From the NCBI RefSeq assembly GCF_900110705.1, contig NZ_FOEJ01000006.1, positions 1 to 64,000 on the forward strand: DNA of 64,000 nucleotides. Direction: 5' to 3'. Shown piece after piece: positions 1 through 7,980 of the stretch. The notes beneath the pieces are model-generated. The model saw only the letters and a program-made list of their open reading frames with translations. It was not told where the DNA came from and searched no databases. Both the position numbers and the translations under genes were made by a program. The DNA is from Loktanella sp. DSM 29012 (GTDB lineage: Bacteria; Pseudomonadota; Alphaproteobacteria; Rhodobacterales; Rhodobacteraceae). Every line of letters starts with the position of its first letter. Position 1 is the first letter of the stretch.

Positions 1-31
1 TCTGTTCTTCCGTGAACCTTGATCGCTTCAT
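1..31 (-). CDS. IS3-type transposase OrfA, first ten codons
   Basis: The partial reading frame gives MKRSRFTEEQ, the typical opening of OrfA proteins of IS3-family elements, which hold the helix-turn-helix that binds the element ends. A strong AAGGAG ribosome site precedes the ATG at 31. Only ten codons are inside the window, so the family assignment rests on this N-terminus and on the inverted repeat upstream. Whether the element is intact is unknown. Confidence 0.6.
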   Translation of the reverse strand, partial: MKRSRFTEEQ

Positions 32-95
32 CGTCCGTCTCCTTTACAAGGAACAGACTAACCCCAAATCGCGGACTTTTTAGGGGAGCAGGTCA
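1..95 (-). mobile_element. IS3-type insertion sequence, left end only
   Basis: On the minus strand the sequence from 95 downward begins TGACCTGCTCCCCTAAAAAG, which looks like an IS3-family terminal inverted repeat, and is followed about 60 bases later by a ribosome site and the start of a transposase frame. The rest of the element lies before position 1. The exact outer end at 95 is inferred from the TGA that usually opens IS3-type inverted repeats; the other end and the target duplication cannot be seen. Confidence 0.6.
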
Positions 96-145
96 GTTCG
101 GAGACAATTAACTGGATAGGTCTTTCCTGACTTATCGAATGCCAC

Positions 146-322
146 ATGCGCAATAATGTAAGACAACTAGCTCTCCCGAGTGAACTGGCCCCTATTTCGA
201 CCGAACGCCTTACATGGACCAAAGAGGCCTGCGGTGACGCGGTCGCAATTCAAACTTACCTTCATCAACAAATTGGCGAGATTGAGGCTTTCGTGCAAGG
301 CGGCGATCTATCGTGTCCTTAA
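146..322 (+). CDS. Possible 58-residue orphan protein
   Basis: An ATG-to-TAA frame of 58 codons lies between the IS end and the DUF932 gene. It starts MRNNVRQLALPSELAPISTE and ends DLSCP; it is mixed in composition and looks neither like a shadow of a GC-rich gene nor like low complexity. I see no good ribosome site, and I do not recognise the protein. It could be the remnant of a larger gene broken by the IS insertion or chance coding. It sits inside the integrated element. Confidence 0.25.
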   Translation: MRNNVRQLALPSELAPISTERLTWTKEACGDAVAIQTYLHQQIGEIEAFVQGGDLSCP

Positions 323-362
323 CGGGCCGCGACGCTGTTCGAAGGCCGCCACCCGAATGTTC

Positions 363-1556
363 TTAAACGACCTTCTCCAACAACACCTTCGCCTTCCCCT
401 CCATCACCAACCGCGCGTCCTGCTGCGGCTTTGACCGAGCCACCGCCGTGATCCCCTGCACGAAGTCGAAGACGCTCTCGGGCGGGCGGCCTTCTTCGGC
501 CAGCACCGACTCGACGATCCGCCCCGTCTCCGCCTTCGAGAAACCGCGCTTGCGCAGGAAGTCCTGACGGTCCTCGTCTGTCCGCGCGACGATCTTCTCG
601 CGCGCCGCGCGGATGCCGTCGATGAAGGGCACGGGCGAGGACTCGGCGAAGCGGCTGAGCGCAGGCGCAGCCTCGTGGGCAAAGCGGGAGGCGGCGTATT
701 TCGAATGCCGAATGGTGATCTCCTGGAAATCTTCGACGCCCCACAGGTTGCGGTTCTGGCAGACCGCGCGCAGGTAGAAGCTGGCGATGCCGAGCGTTTT
801 GGCCCCCACCTCGGAGTTCCAGCAATAGAACCCCCGGAAATAGAGGTCGGGCGAGCCATCGGGCAGCAGCCCCGCCTCGATCGGGTTGAGATCGTCGACG
901 AGGAACAGGAACACGTCGCGGTCCGAAGCGTAGAGCGTCGTCGTCTCCTTAGTCACGTCCACGCGGGGGTTGTAGATGCCCGTCGACCAGTCGAGCACGC
1001 CGGGCACCTTCCAGCGCGTGTCGCCCGTGCCGTTGCCCGCGATGCGCTGAACGGCGGAGACCAGTTCGTGGTCGTAGATACGCCCGTAATCGGGGCCGGT
1101 CACGGCGCGCAGTTCCGTGCGACCATTGGCGACTTCCATGGTCTTGATCTGCTCGGCCCGGTGGTTCGTCAGCCCGTATTGCAGGTTGATCCCCGCCAGC
1201 GGCGCGGGCAACTGTCGTAGATAGGCGGCAGGCGCGCCGACGAGGCTCGAGAGCTGGCCAAAGGACCAATGCGTCGGTGCGATGGGTTCATCCGCGCCCG
1301 GCAGGACAAGCCCGAGCTTCTCCGGGTCGTCGCGATGCGCCTCGACCCGGATCGCCGCACTCTCCACGGTGCGCGTCCGGCTCCGCTCCGCCCGGCCCTT
1401 GACCGAGGCGAAGAGATCGTCGAGCGACAGATACCGCTCGTCATCCGGCCGCGAGAACCACTCCGACGACACGCGGTCCACGTTGGTGCCGCGCGACACA
1501 TCCACCTTGTAGCCGCCGCTGATGTCACGCCCGGCATCGATAATCTGGGTATTCAT
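363..1556 (-). CDS. DUF932 family plasmid/phage-associated protein
   Basis: This 397-residue protein matches what I know of the DUF932 family (also called phage/plasmid-like protein TIGR03299), found mostly on plasmids, prophages and genomic islands; its biochemical role is not established. Visible family-like segments are YGLTNHRAEQIKT, GRTELRAVTGPDYGRIYDHEL (about residues 145-165) and the FYCWNSEVGAKTLG stretch near 245-258. There is no signal peptide or membrane segment. The ATG at 1556 has GGGAG eight bases upstream. It reads in the same direction as the integrase next door and is probably cargo or a replication/maintenance function of the island. Confidence 0.75.
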   Translation of the reverse strand: MNTQIIDAGRDISGGYKVDVSRGTNVDRVSSEWFSRPDDERYLSLDDLFASVKGRAERSRTRTVESAAIRVEAHRDDPEKLGLVLPGADEPIAPTHWSFGQLSSLVGAPAAYLRQLPAPLAGINLQYGLTNHRAEQIKTMEVANGRTELRAVTGPDYGRIYDHELVSAVQRIAGNGTGDTRWKVPGVLDWSTGIYNPRVDVTKETTTLYASDRDVFLFLVDDLNPIEAGLLPDGSPDLYFRGFYCWNSEVGAKTLGIASFYLRAVCQNRNLWGVEDFQEITIRHSKYAASRFAHEAAPALSRFAESSPVPFIDGIRAAREKIVARTDEDRQDFLRKRGFSKAETGRIVESVLAEEGRPPESVFDFVQGITAVARSKPQQDARLVMEGKAKVLLEKVV

Positions 1557-1645
1557 GGGTTTTCTCCCGCGACGGGCGGCCGAAAGCCTCTCTCTCGACC
1601 TCCAAACCCGTCACGGGCCGGGACGGCACCCCTCCGACCCTCCGG

Positions 1646-2734
1646 TCACTCGGCTACGCGGGTCTCGAGCGGGGAAGGGGCGCGCGACGCCGCGAGGCGG
1701 TGCAGCGTTTCCGGGCGGATATGCGTGTACCGGCGCAGCATCTTCCAATCCTTGTGGCCGGTGACCAGCGAGACCTGTTCGATCGCGAATCCGGCCTCGA
1801 ACAGGCGGCTTGTGCCCTCATGGCGCAAATCGTGGAAATGCAGGTCCTTTACGCTGACCTCGACGCAGGCGCGCCGGAAGGCCGTTCCGACCGATCTCGA
1901 GTTGTAGGGAAAGATCCGGCCTCTTGCGTGCCCGAGTTCCTTGGCCTGATCGGTGACCAACACCCAGGCATCGAACCCCGAGGCGGCGAAGAGCGGGATC
2001 CGCTGGTCGTTTCCAGTCTTGTTGCGCGGGTTTTTTCGGTCGCGGATCAGGAGCATCCGGCGGTCGACATCGAGATCGGTCCATTCGACCCGGCAGATTT
2101 CGTCGAGCCGCATGGCGGTGGTCACCGCGAACTTCACGATGCGTGTCATCGGCAGGGTCAGGCGTTCGTTGTCATCGAAGCAACGGAAGAGGCGGTTCAA
2201 CTCATCGGTGGTGGGGCGACGATCCCGCTCCGTGCCCTTGCCGATCAGGCCGAGACGCTTGAGCGCGACACGCGCCAGATCAACGGGTTCGGGAGAAATA
2301 TCGAGCCCGTGCACGGCGGCAGCGTGGGTGATGATCATCTTGATCACCCCGATGTCGATCCCGAGAGTCACTGGTCCCGCGCCTTGGTCCGCACGCATCT
2401 TGCCGTAGTCGATCAGCTTCTGCCGATCGAGGTGACCGATCCGTTCCTTCCCAAGATCGCGCTTCAACGTGGTGAGTGTGGCGGCCTTGCTGCGACGCGG
2501 CGGTTTCCCTACCTCGCACATATCGGTTATATGAAGGTCAATGAGGTCGCCAAAGGTCTGGAGGCGGGAAACGGACGACTTGTTCGGCGCCAACCCCTGA
2601 TCGACCCGGGTCTCCGCTTGGCGGGCCCAGCGATGGGCATCGTCGCGACGGAGAAACGTCTCGCTCGCGTAGCGGCCCTTTCGTCTGATCTGGACCCGGT
2701 AGGCACCGGAGGGGAGCTTGGTGATGGAGGCCAT
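1646..2734 (-). CDS. Tyrosine recombinase, dusA-associated integrase
   Basis: A site-specific recombinase that would insert and excise the element ending here. The C-terminal catalytic domain shows the family residues in order: Arg in TTAMRLDEICRVEW, Lys in RDRKNPRNK, His and Arg in HDLRHEG, His in VTGHKDWKMLRRYTH and the Tyr nucleophile in that last motif. The N-terminus (MASITKLPSGAYRVQIRRKG) resembles the SAM-like arm-binding region of phage integrases. I chose the ATG at 2734, giving 362 residues, over the upstream in-frame start at 2842, because family homology begins there. It is divergent from dusA with about 110 bases between, the arrangement known for integrases that target the 5' end of dusA. 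Confidence 0.88.
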   Translation of the reverse strand: MASITKLPSGAYRVQIRRKGRYASETFLRRDDAHRWARQAETRVDQGLAPNKSSVSRLQTFGDLIDLHITDMCEVGKPPRRSKAATLTTLKRDLGKERIGHLDRQKLIDYGKMRADQGAGPVTLGIDIGVIKMIITHAAAVHGLDISPEPVDLARVALKRLGLIGKGTERDRRPTTDELNRLFRCFDDNERLTLPMTRIVKFAVTTAMRLDEICRVEWTDLDVDRRMLLIRDRKNPRNKTGNDQRIPLFAASGFDAWVLVTDQAKELGHARGRIFPYNSRSVGTAFRRACVEVSVKDLHFHDLRHEGTSRLFEAGFAIEQVSLVTGHKDWKMLRRYTHIRPETLHRLAASRAPSPLETRVAE

Positions 2735-2847
2735 TTTCGTGTGCGCTGTGTGTGCAATGAGTCGTCGTAGAGGGGCAAATTCGGGGATATTGGGGCGTGT
2801 TCCAGCGTAGCAGCATCCGCCGCCAACAGTTTGAAGATACACAAAAA
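2735..2847. promoter_or_regulatory. Divergent integrase/dusA intergenic region
   Basis: This region must hold the integrase promoter and, after integration, also the promoter that now drives dusA. It turns AT-rich just before dusA (TACACAAAAAATGCAAATAA), unlike the flanking genes. No clear -35/-10 pair can be named with confidence. The change in composition fits sequence supplied by the element rather than the original chromosomal leader of dusA. Confidence 0.4.
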
Positions 2848-3837
2848 ATGCAAATAAATCAACACGCTAGATTGTCTACGGCCCCCATGATGGATTGGAC
2901 CGACAGGCATTGCAGGTATTTTCACCGGTTGATGTCGCGTCAGGCGTTGCTTTATACCGAAATGGTGACGGCACCTGCTGTGGTGCTGGGCGACACCGAC
3001 AGGCTCTTGCGGTTCAATGCACAGGAACATCCCGTGGCCGTGCAGCTGGGTGGATCAGAGCCTGCGCTCTTGGCAGAGGCGACACAAATCGCGACCGCAG
3101 CAGGTTATGACGAGGTCAATCTGAATTGCGGTTGCCCGTCGGACCGTGTGCAGTCAGGGCGTTTCGGTGCCATCCTGATGACAGAACCCGATCTGGTCGC
3201 GGCCTGTGTCACGGCGATGCAGGACGCCACGCATCTTCCGGTCACCGTGAAATGCCGGATCGGTGTGGACGATCAGGACCCCGCGCAGGTGCTGCCCGAT
3301 TTTCTGGAACGGGTCGCGGGGGCGGGTGTGACGCGGTTCACGATCCATGCGCGCAAGGCGTGGTTGCAAGGCCTCAGCCCCAAGGAAAACCGCGATATAC
3401 CCCCGCTGGATTACGACCTGGTGCTGGCGATGCGGGACCGCTTTCCAGACCTGCATCTCAGCGTGAACGGCGGGATAGACAGCCTTGATCTTGCAGAGGA
3501 TTTTCTGGCCAAGGGATTGGATGGCGTGATGGTCGGGCGGGCGGCCTATCACGACCCCAGCGCGATCCTGCTGGATGCTGACCGCCGCATCTTTGGCACC
3601 GATCACGCCATCACGGCGCATGAGGCGGTCATGCAGATGGTCCCTTATGTCGATGCGCATATCGCGCAGGGCGGCCGCCTGCACCAGATCACCCGGCACA
3701 TGCTGGGGCTGTTTCAGGGTCGGCCGGGTGCGCGGATGTGGCGACGTCACCTGTCGGAAAATGCATCGCGCGACGGCGCATCATCGCAAACGATGCTGGA
3801 CGCGCTCGCCTTCGTGACGCAGGTTGCCGCTGAATAG
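2848..3837 (+). CDS. dusA: tRNA-dihydrouridine synthase A
   Basis: A flavoenzyme reducing uridine to dihydrouridine in the D-loop of tRNAs; the DusA subfamily acts at positions 20 and 20a. The 329-residue TIM-barrel protein has the opening STAPMMDWTDRHCRYF, the active site VNLNCGCPSDRVQSG (catalytic Cys near residue 94) and the DusA-specific HARKAWLQGLSPKENRDIPP near 167-186. I chose the ATG at 2848; the first 8-10 codons lie in AT-rich DNA and are probably supplied by the integrated element, which would restore the reading frame. An upstream GTG at 2797 is less likely. TauE/SafE follows 12 bases later. Confidence 0.93.
   Translation: MQINQHARLSTAPMMDWTDRHCRYFHRLMSRQALLYTEMVTAPAVVLGDTDRLLRFNAQEHPVAVQLGGSEPALLAEATQIATAAGYDEVNLNCGCPSDRVQSGRFGAILMTEPDLVAACVTAMQDATHLPVTVKCRIGVDDQDPAQVLPDFLERVAGAGVTRFTIHARKAWLQGLSPKENRDIPPLDYDLVLAMRDRFPDLHLSVNGGIDSLDLAEDFLAKGLDGVMVGRAAYHDPSAILLDADRRIFGTDHAITAHEAVMQMVPYVDAHIAQGGRLHQITRHMLGLFQGRPGARMWRRHLSENASRDGASSQTMLDALAFVTQVAAE
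2881..2915 (+). other. Candidate attachment site within dusA
   Basis: The conserved codons for APMMDWTDRHC lie at the junction between AT-rich island-like DNA and normal dusA coding sequence. Integrases of the dusA-associated group are known to recombine within this 5' coding segment and rebuild the gene. The crossover core cannot be fixed without the other element end, so these coordinates are approximate and inferred. Confidence 0.4.
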
Positions 3838-3849
3838 GGGGAACCAGTC

Positions 3850-4662
3850 ATGGATGTTGTGTTGCTGTTGCAGATGGGGGCGCTGTTGCTGGTCATCGGC
3901 GCCTTTGGTGGGATTCTGGCCGGTTTGCTGGGCGTCGGTGGTGGCATCGTGTTGGTGCCTGCGTTCTATTACGCCTTCGTGGGGCTGGGGTTCGACGGGC
4001 CAGAGGTGATGCGCCTGTGCCTTGGCACATCCCTCGCTACGATCATCGTGACCTCGATCCGGTCGGTCATGTCGCACAACAAGAAGGGTGCGGTTGACTG
4101 GGATATCCTGAAAACATGGGCCCCGGGCATCGTGATCGGTGCAATCCTTGGCACCTTGCTGGTGGCACAGTTGCGCACCAGCGCGCTTCAGGCGATTTTC
4201 GGCGTTCTGGCCGTGATTGTCGGCCTTTACATGGCGACGGGGCGTAATCACTGGCGACTGGGCGATGCGATGCCCAAGGGCGTGCTGCGCGCGATCCTGT
4301 CACCGATGCTGGGTTTTTTATCGGTGCTGATGGGGATTGGTGGCGGGTCTTTCGGCGTGCCGGTGATGTCGCTGTTCGGGGTGCCCATCCACCGGGCTGT
4401 GGCAACGGCGGCTGGATTTGGCGTGATCATCGCGGTGCCTGCGGTCGTGGGTTTCCTGCTGACGCCAATGCAGGACGCGCCGCCGTTCACGATCGGGTCG
4501 GTCAATGCGGTGGCGTTCCTGCTGGTCATCGCCATGACGCTGATCACCGCCCCGATGGGGGCCGCGCTGGCCCACCGGATCGACGCAAAACCGCTCAAGC
4601 GGGGGTTTGGCGTGTTCCTGATCCTGGTGGCGCTGAACATGCTGCGCAAGGTGCTGTTCTAG
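3850..4662 (+). CDS. TauE/SafE (TSUP) family membrane permease
   Basis: An integral membrane protein of 270 residues of the sulfite exporter TauE/SafE family, whose members move sulfur-containing anions or sulfonate breakdown products. About eight hydrophobic segments are visible. The two half-repeats carry the family glycine motifs GGILAGLLGVGGGIVLVP (near residues 17-34) and MGIGGGSFGVPVMSLFGVPIHRAVATA (near 160-186). A good AGGGGGA ribosome site precedes the ATG. It follows dusA closely and may share its transcript. Its stop codon overlaps that of the convergent WYL regulator within CTAG. The substrate cannot be told from sequence. Confidence 0.85.
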   Translation: MDVVLLLQMGALLLVIGAFGGILAGLLGVGGGIVLVPAFYYAFVGLGFDGPEVMRLCLGTSLATIIVTSIRSVMSHNKKGAVDWDILKTWAPGIVIGAILGTLLVAQLRTSALQAIFGVLAVIVGLYMATGRNHWRLGDAMPKGVLRAILSPMLGFLSVLMGIGGGSFGVPVMSLFGVPIHRAVATAAGFGVIIAVPAVVGFLLTPMQDAPPFTIGSVNAVAFLLVIAMTLITAPMGAALAHRIDAKPLKRGFGVFLILVALNMLRKVLF

Positions 4663-5315
4663 AACGCATTTGCGCGGTAGTCGGCCAGCGTCTTGCCCGG
4701 TTCGTCGACGAATAGACCGGGCAGCAGGCGCAGCCCTGTCATTTGATCCAGTCGCAGGTCGTCGAACCTGCGACCGGTTTCGTTCCACGCCGTCAACGTC
4801 CAGAGCCTGCCCCAATAGTCCAGACGCAGCGGCCGCAAGGTCGCGGTCTGATCGCCTATTGTCACCTGCACGCGCTGGCGGGCCCGCACCGCCTGCCGCA
4901 ACGCCGCCAGGTGCTGAAACCCGCGTGCGGCATCGGCAAACGGATAGATCGCCAGTGCGTGATGCGCGGGATCGCCCGATTCCTCTGGCAAGAGCGCGTC
5001 CAGTTTTGCCGACAGACCCTGTGCAGCGCGCGACAGTTCCCCGTCATGGCCCTGTGCCACGACTGCAAGACCGATCGTCAGTGCCTCGACCTCGTCCATG
5101 GTCAAGTTCAGCGCGGGCAGTGTGACCGCTGCGGTGATCCGGTAGCCCACGCCGCGCTCCCCCGAGACCGGTACGCCAGAGGCGGCCAGCGTGTCCATGT
5201 CGCGATAGATCGTGCGGACGTGCACGCCTGTGGCCTGCGCCAGCGCCTCGGCCCGGTGAAGCCCGCCACGGCGCAGCAATTGCACGATCCGCATCAGCCT
5301 GTCGGCACGTTTCAC
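4659..5315 (-). CDS. YafY-type HTH/WYL transcriptional regulator
   Basis: A 218-residue DNA-binding regulator. Residues 1-55 form a DeoR/HTH_11 winged helix (MRIVQLLRRGGLHRAEALAQ and VHVRTIYRDMDTLAASGVPV). The C-terminal part has the WYL-like segment LRLDYWGRLWTLTAWNETG followed by a Phe-Asp-Asp-Leu-Arg turn. I chose the GTG at 5315 because GGAGGGAGGAT lies just upstream and the family starts with this residue run; the longer frame to 5414 adds unconserved sequence. It is divergent from tatA. The ligand and target genes are unknown. Confidence 0.82.
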   Translation of the reverse strand: MKRADRLMRIVQLLRRGGLHRAEALAQATGVHVRTIYRDMDTLAASGVPVSGERGVGYRITAAVTLPALNLTMDEVEALTIGLAVVAQGHDGELSRAAQGLSAKLDALLPEESGDPAHHALAIYPFADAARGFQHLAALRQAVRARQRVQVTIGDQTATLRPLRLDYWGRLWTLTAWNETGRRFDDLRLDQMTGLRLLPGLFVDEPGKTLADYRANAF

Positions 5316-5493
5316 AGGCGATCCTCCCTCCTGACAGGTTTCTGTCGCAAGTTGTGAAAAGTCCAGCAAAAAAAGGTGGATTGCCCGTTTGCAATTCCGT
5401 GAAAGCCCTTTCAAACGGGCGCACCGCGTTTTATGTCTGTTGGGTCATTACCGCCGTGGGAAGCCACCCGCCGCGCGCAAAGGGGAATTTGAA

Positions 5494-5721
5494 ATGTTGA
5501 ACAACATCGGCCTTCCGGGCCTTCTGCTGATCGCCGTCGTCGTACTGGTCCTGTTCGGGCGCGGCAAGATTTCGTCGCTGATGGGCGAGGTCGGCAAGGG
5601 CATCACCGCGTTCAAACGCGGTGTCGACGACGGCAAGAAAGAACTGGACGACAGCTTTGGCGACGCGCGCGACGTCACACCTGACGCAAGCGTCGACAAA
5701 GCCGACAAAGACAAAGTCTAA
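5494..5721 (+). CDS. tatA: Sec-independent translocase subunit TatA
   Basis: The 75-residue pore-forming subunit of the twin-arginine translocase, which carries folded proteins such as cofactor enzymes across the inner membrane. It has one N-terminal transmembrane helix ([20 protein letters not shown]) with the conserved FGRGKI hinge, then an amphipathic helix ([20 protein letters not shown]) and a short acidic tail. The start at 5494 has AGGGGAA upstream and gives the normal family length; an in-frame start 105 bases earlier is not conserved. First gene of tatABC. Confidence 0.95.
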   Translation: MLNNIGLPGLLLIAVVVLVLFGRGKISSLMGEVGKGITAFKRGVDDGKKELDDSFGDARDVTPDASVDKADKDKV

Positions 5722-5744
5722 GCCACAGATAGGGGGCGCTGCCC

Positions 5745-6218
5745 ATGTTCGGCCTTGGCGCGAGCGAAATGATCCTTTTGGGGATCGTGGCCCTGATCGT
5801 GATCGGGCCAAAGGACCTGCCTAACATGTTCCGCACGCTGGGACAGTTTACCGGCAAGGCGCGGGCCATGGCGTCCGAATTCAGCCGCGCGATGGAGGCT
5901 GCGGCCGACGATGCGGGGGTCAAGGATATCTCCAAGTCGATCAAGGCGGCGGCCAATCCGCAGGCCTTTGGACTGGACAAGGCCCGTGAGGCCGCCGGTC
6001 TGAAGGACAAGCCCGCATCCGCCACGGCCAAGCTGTCCGCCGAACGGCAGGCTGCTAAGGACAAGATCAGTGCCGCTGCCGCACAGGCGGCCGAGGACCG
6101 TCAGGCGCGCGAGGCGGCTCAGGCCGAAATGGACGCAGACAACGCCGATTTCATGTCAGCCGAGGCGACCGATACCACGGACACGCCCCCCAAACCCAAG
6201 GATGAGGCCAAGGCATGA
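5745..6218 (+). CDS. tatB: Sec-independent translocase subunit TatB
   Basis: TatB forms the substrate-recognition complex with TatC. The 157-residue protein has the typical N-terminus [20 protein letters not shown] with a single membrane helix, the [20 protein letters not shown] hinge and amphipathic helix, and a long Ala/Lys/Asp-rich cytoplasmic tail. It overlaps tatC by the ATGA at 6215-6218, so the two are translationally coupled. The tail is low complexity but within the usual length range for alphaproteobacteria. Confidence 0.95.
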   Translation: MFGLGASEMILLGIVALIVIGPKDLPNMFRTLGQFTGKARAMASEFSRAMEAAADDAGVKDISKSIKAAANPQAFGLDKAREAAGLKDKPASATAKLSAERQAAKDKISAAAAQAAEDRQAREAAQAEMDADNADFMSAEATDTTDTPPKPKDEAKA

Positions 6219-7084
6219 GCGCTGCCGACGAACTCAACGACAGTGCCGCACCGCTGATCGAGCACCTGACCGAATTGCGCGACCGGCTGATCCGGTCGCT
6301 GGTTGCGTTCATCATCGGGATGATCATCTGTTTCACCGTCTGGAACCCGATATTTGATTTCCTGACACGTCCGCTGTGCCGCGCGCTTGAACTGGACGGC
6401 CAGGACTGCGGCCTGATCTTTATCGCCCTCGAAGAAGGTTTCTTTGTCGCGATCCAGATTTCACTGCTGGGCGGTCTGGTGCTGGCGTTCCCGGTCATCA
6501 GCTACCAGTTGTGGCGGTTCGTGGCACCGGGGCTGTACAAGACCGAAAAGGGCGCGTTTCTGCCGTTTCTGGTGGCCTCGCCGTTCATGTTTTTCCTCGG
6601 CGCGTCATTCGCCTATTTCGTCATCACGCCGCTGGCGTTCGATTTCTTTCTCGGGTTTCAGCAGGGCAACACACTGACCGACGGACCAGAAGGGGCAACG
6701 ACGCAGGCGGCGGGTCTGCTGTTTCAGGGATCGGCCAAGGCCTATCTGAACCTGACGATCAAATTTATCGTGGCCTTTGGCCTGTGTTTCCAGCTGCCCG
6801 TCCTGCTGACCCTGATGGGCAAGGCTGGTCTGGTCAGCGCGGTGGGTCTGCGCAACACGCGTAAATATGCCGTGGTCGGCATCCTGCTGGTGGCGGCGTT
6901 GGCGACACCGCCGGATGTCGTCAGTCAGGTGATCCTGTTTGTCGTAGTTTATGGCCTGTACGAGGTGTCGATCCAGCTTGTCGCGCGTGTCGAACGGCAG
7001 CGTCTGGCCAAGCTGCGCGCCGAAGGCATTGTCGGCGAAAATGAGGATCTTGACGGAAACCCGATCGATGATGACGCGAAATGA
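6215..7084 (+). CDS. tatC: Sec-independent translocase subunit TatC
   Basis: The 289-residue polytopic receptor that binds twin-arginine signal peptides. Six membrane helices are evident. Conserved features include the N-terminal [17 protein letters not shown] (residues 11-27), the conserved Glu in the first periplasmic region, [19 protein letters not shown] and a late helix with [10 protein letters not shown]. It overlaps both tatB and the following ATPase gene by four bases, so all four genes form one operon. In this genome it would export the molybdenum and other cofactor enzymes that need folding before transport. Confidence 0.95.
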   Translation: MSAADELNDSAAPLIEHLTELRDRLIRSLVAFIIGMIICFTVWNPIFDFLTRPLCRALELDGQDCGLIFIALEEGFFVAIQISLLGGLVLAFPVISYQLWRFVAPGLYKTEKGAFLPFLVASPFMFFLGASFAYFVITPLAFDFFLGFQQGNTLTDGPEGATTQAAGLLFQGSAKAYLNLTIKFIVAFGLCFQLPVLLTLMGKAGLVSAVGLRNTRKYAVVGILLVAALATPPDVVSQVILFVVVYGLYEVSIQLVARVERQRLAKLRAEGIVGENEDLDGNPIDDDAK

Positions 7085-7923
7085 GTGATGCAGCCCTCGA
7101 ACGGATCGCGGCCGCCCTGGAACGGCTGCGTCCGGGCCCTGCGGTCGCCCCGGATTTCAGCGCGGCGAACGCGTTCGTCTGGCAGGCCGATCCTGACAGT
7201 CTGGTGCCCGTTGATCGCGTGTCCCGCGTGGATGTTGACCTGCTGGTCGGGATCGACAGGTCGCGTGATACATTGCTGGAAAACACCCGCCGTTTTGCCG
7301 AAGGGTTGCCGGCCAACAATGCGCTGTTGTGGGGCGCGCGCGGGATGGGAAAATCCAGTCTGGTCAAGGCGGTGCATGGCAAACTGAATGCCAGCCATCC
7401 GCAGCTGAAGATCATCGAGATTCAGCGCGAGGACCTGCCGTCGATCAGCCGCTGCCTGCACCTGCTGCGCGGTGCGGACGCGCAGTTCATACTGTTTTGC
7501 GATGACCTGTCGTTCAGCCACGATGATGCGCATTACAAATCGCTCAAGGCCGTGCTGGACGGCGGCATCGAAGGGCGGCCCGACAATGTCGTGCTTTACG
7601 CCACATCGAACCGGCGGCACCTGATGCCGCGCGAGATGATCGAGAACGAACGCGCCACGGCGATCACACCGGGCGAGGCGGTCGAGGAAAAGGTTTCCCT
7701 GTCGGACCGTTTCGGCCTGTGGCTGGGGTTCCACGCCTGCGATCAGGATCAATTCCTGACCATGATCCGCGGGTATTGCGATTCCTACGGCATCGCCATT
7801 GATGACGCCACACTGCGCGCCGAAGCGATCGAATGGCAGGCCACCCGTGGAAGCCGGTCCGGTCGCGTGGCCTGGCAGTACTTTACGGATTTGGCAGGAC
7901 GACGCGGCGTGGCGATCCAGTAG
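7081..7923 (+). CDS. DUF815-type AAA ATPase
   Basis: A 280-residue P-loop ATPase of the DUF815 family, common next to tat, surE and sec genes in Rhodobacteraceae but functionally uncharacterised. The Walker A motif is WGARGMGKSSLVKAV (near residues 81-95) and Walker B is FILFCDDLSF (near 138-147); YATSNRRHLMPREM follows as sensor 1 region. There is no membrane segment. The start overlaps the tatC stop by ATGA, which argues for co-expression with the Tat translocase. A functional link with export is an inference from that context only. Confidence 0.8.
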   Translation: MSDAALERIAAALERLRPGPAVAPDFSAANAFVWQADPDSLVPVDRVSRVDVDLLVGIDRSRDTLLENTRRFAEGLPANNALLWGARGMGKSSLVKAVHGKLNASHPQLKIIEIQREDLPSISRCLHLLRGADAQFILFCDDLSFSHDDAHYKSLKAVLDGGIEGRPDNVVLYATSNRRHLMPREMIENERATAITPGEAVEEKVSLSDRFGLWLGFHACDQDQFLTMIRGYCDSYGIAIDDATLRAEAIEWQATRGSRSGRVAWQYFTDLAGRRGVAIQ

Positions 7924-7931
7924 GATCGCCC

Positions 7932-7980
7932 GGGGGCGCTGCCCCCGGACCCCCGGGATATTTCGGGCCAGAAGAAAGGC
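7932..7980 (+). repeat. Dispersed intergenic repeat, copy 1
   Basis: A GGGGGCGCTGCCCCC hairpin is followed by GGACCCCCGGGATATTT and CCAGAAGAAA. It fills the gap between the convergent ATPase and LytM genes. It matches copy 2 (23642-23690, minus strand) over more than 40 bases with only a few differences. It may also end transcription. Confidence 0.85.

Noticed and set aside
180-434. An 84-codon plus-strand frame near the left edge
   Set aside because: It overlaps the end of the DUF932 gene on the other strand and is rich in Arg and Leu, as GC-rich shadow frames are; no start signal was seen.
2797-2847. Upstream GTG start for dusA
   Set aside because: It adds 17 residues (FQRSSIRRQQFEDTQK) not seen in DusA proteins and lies within the presumed element end.
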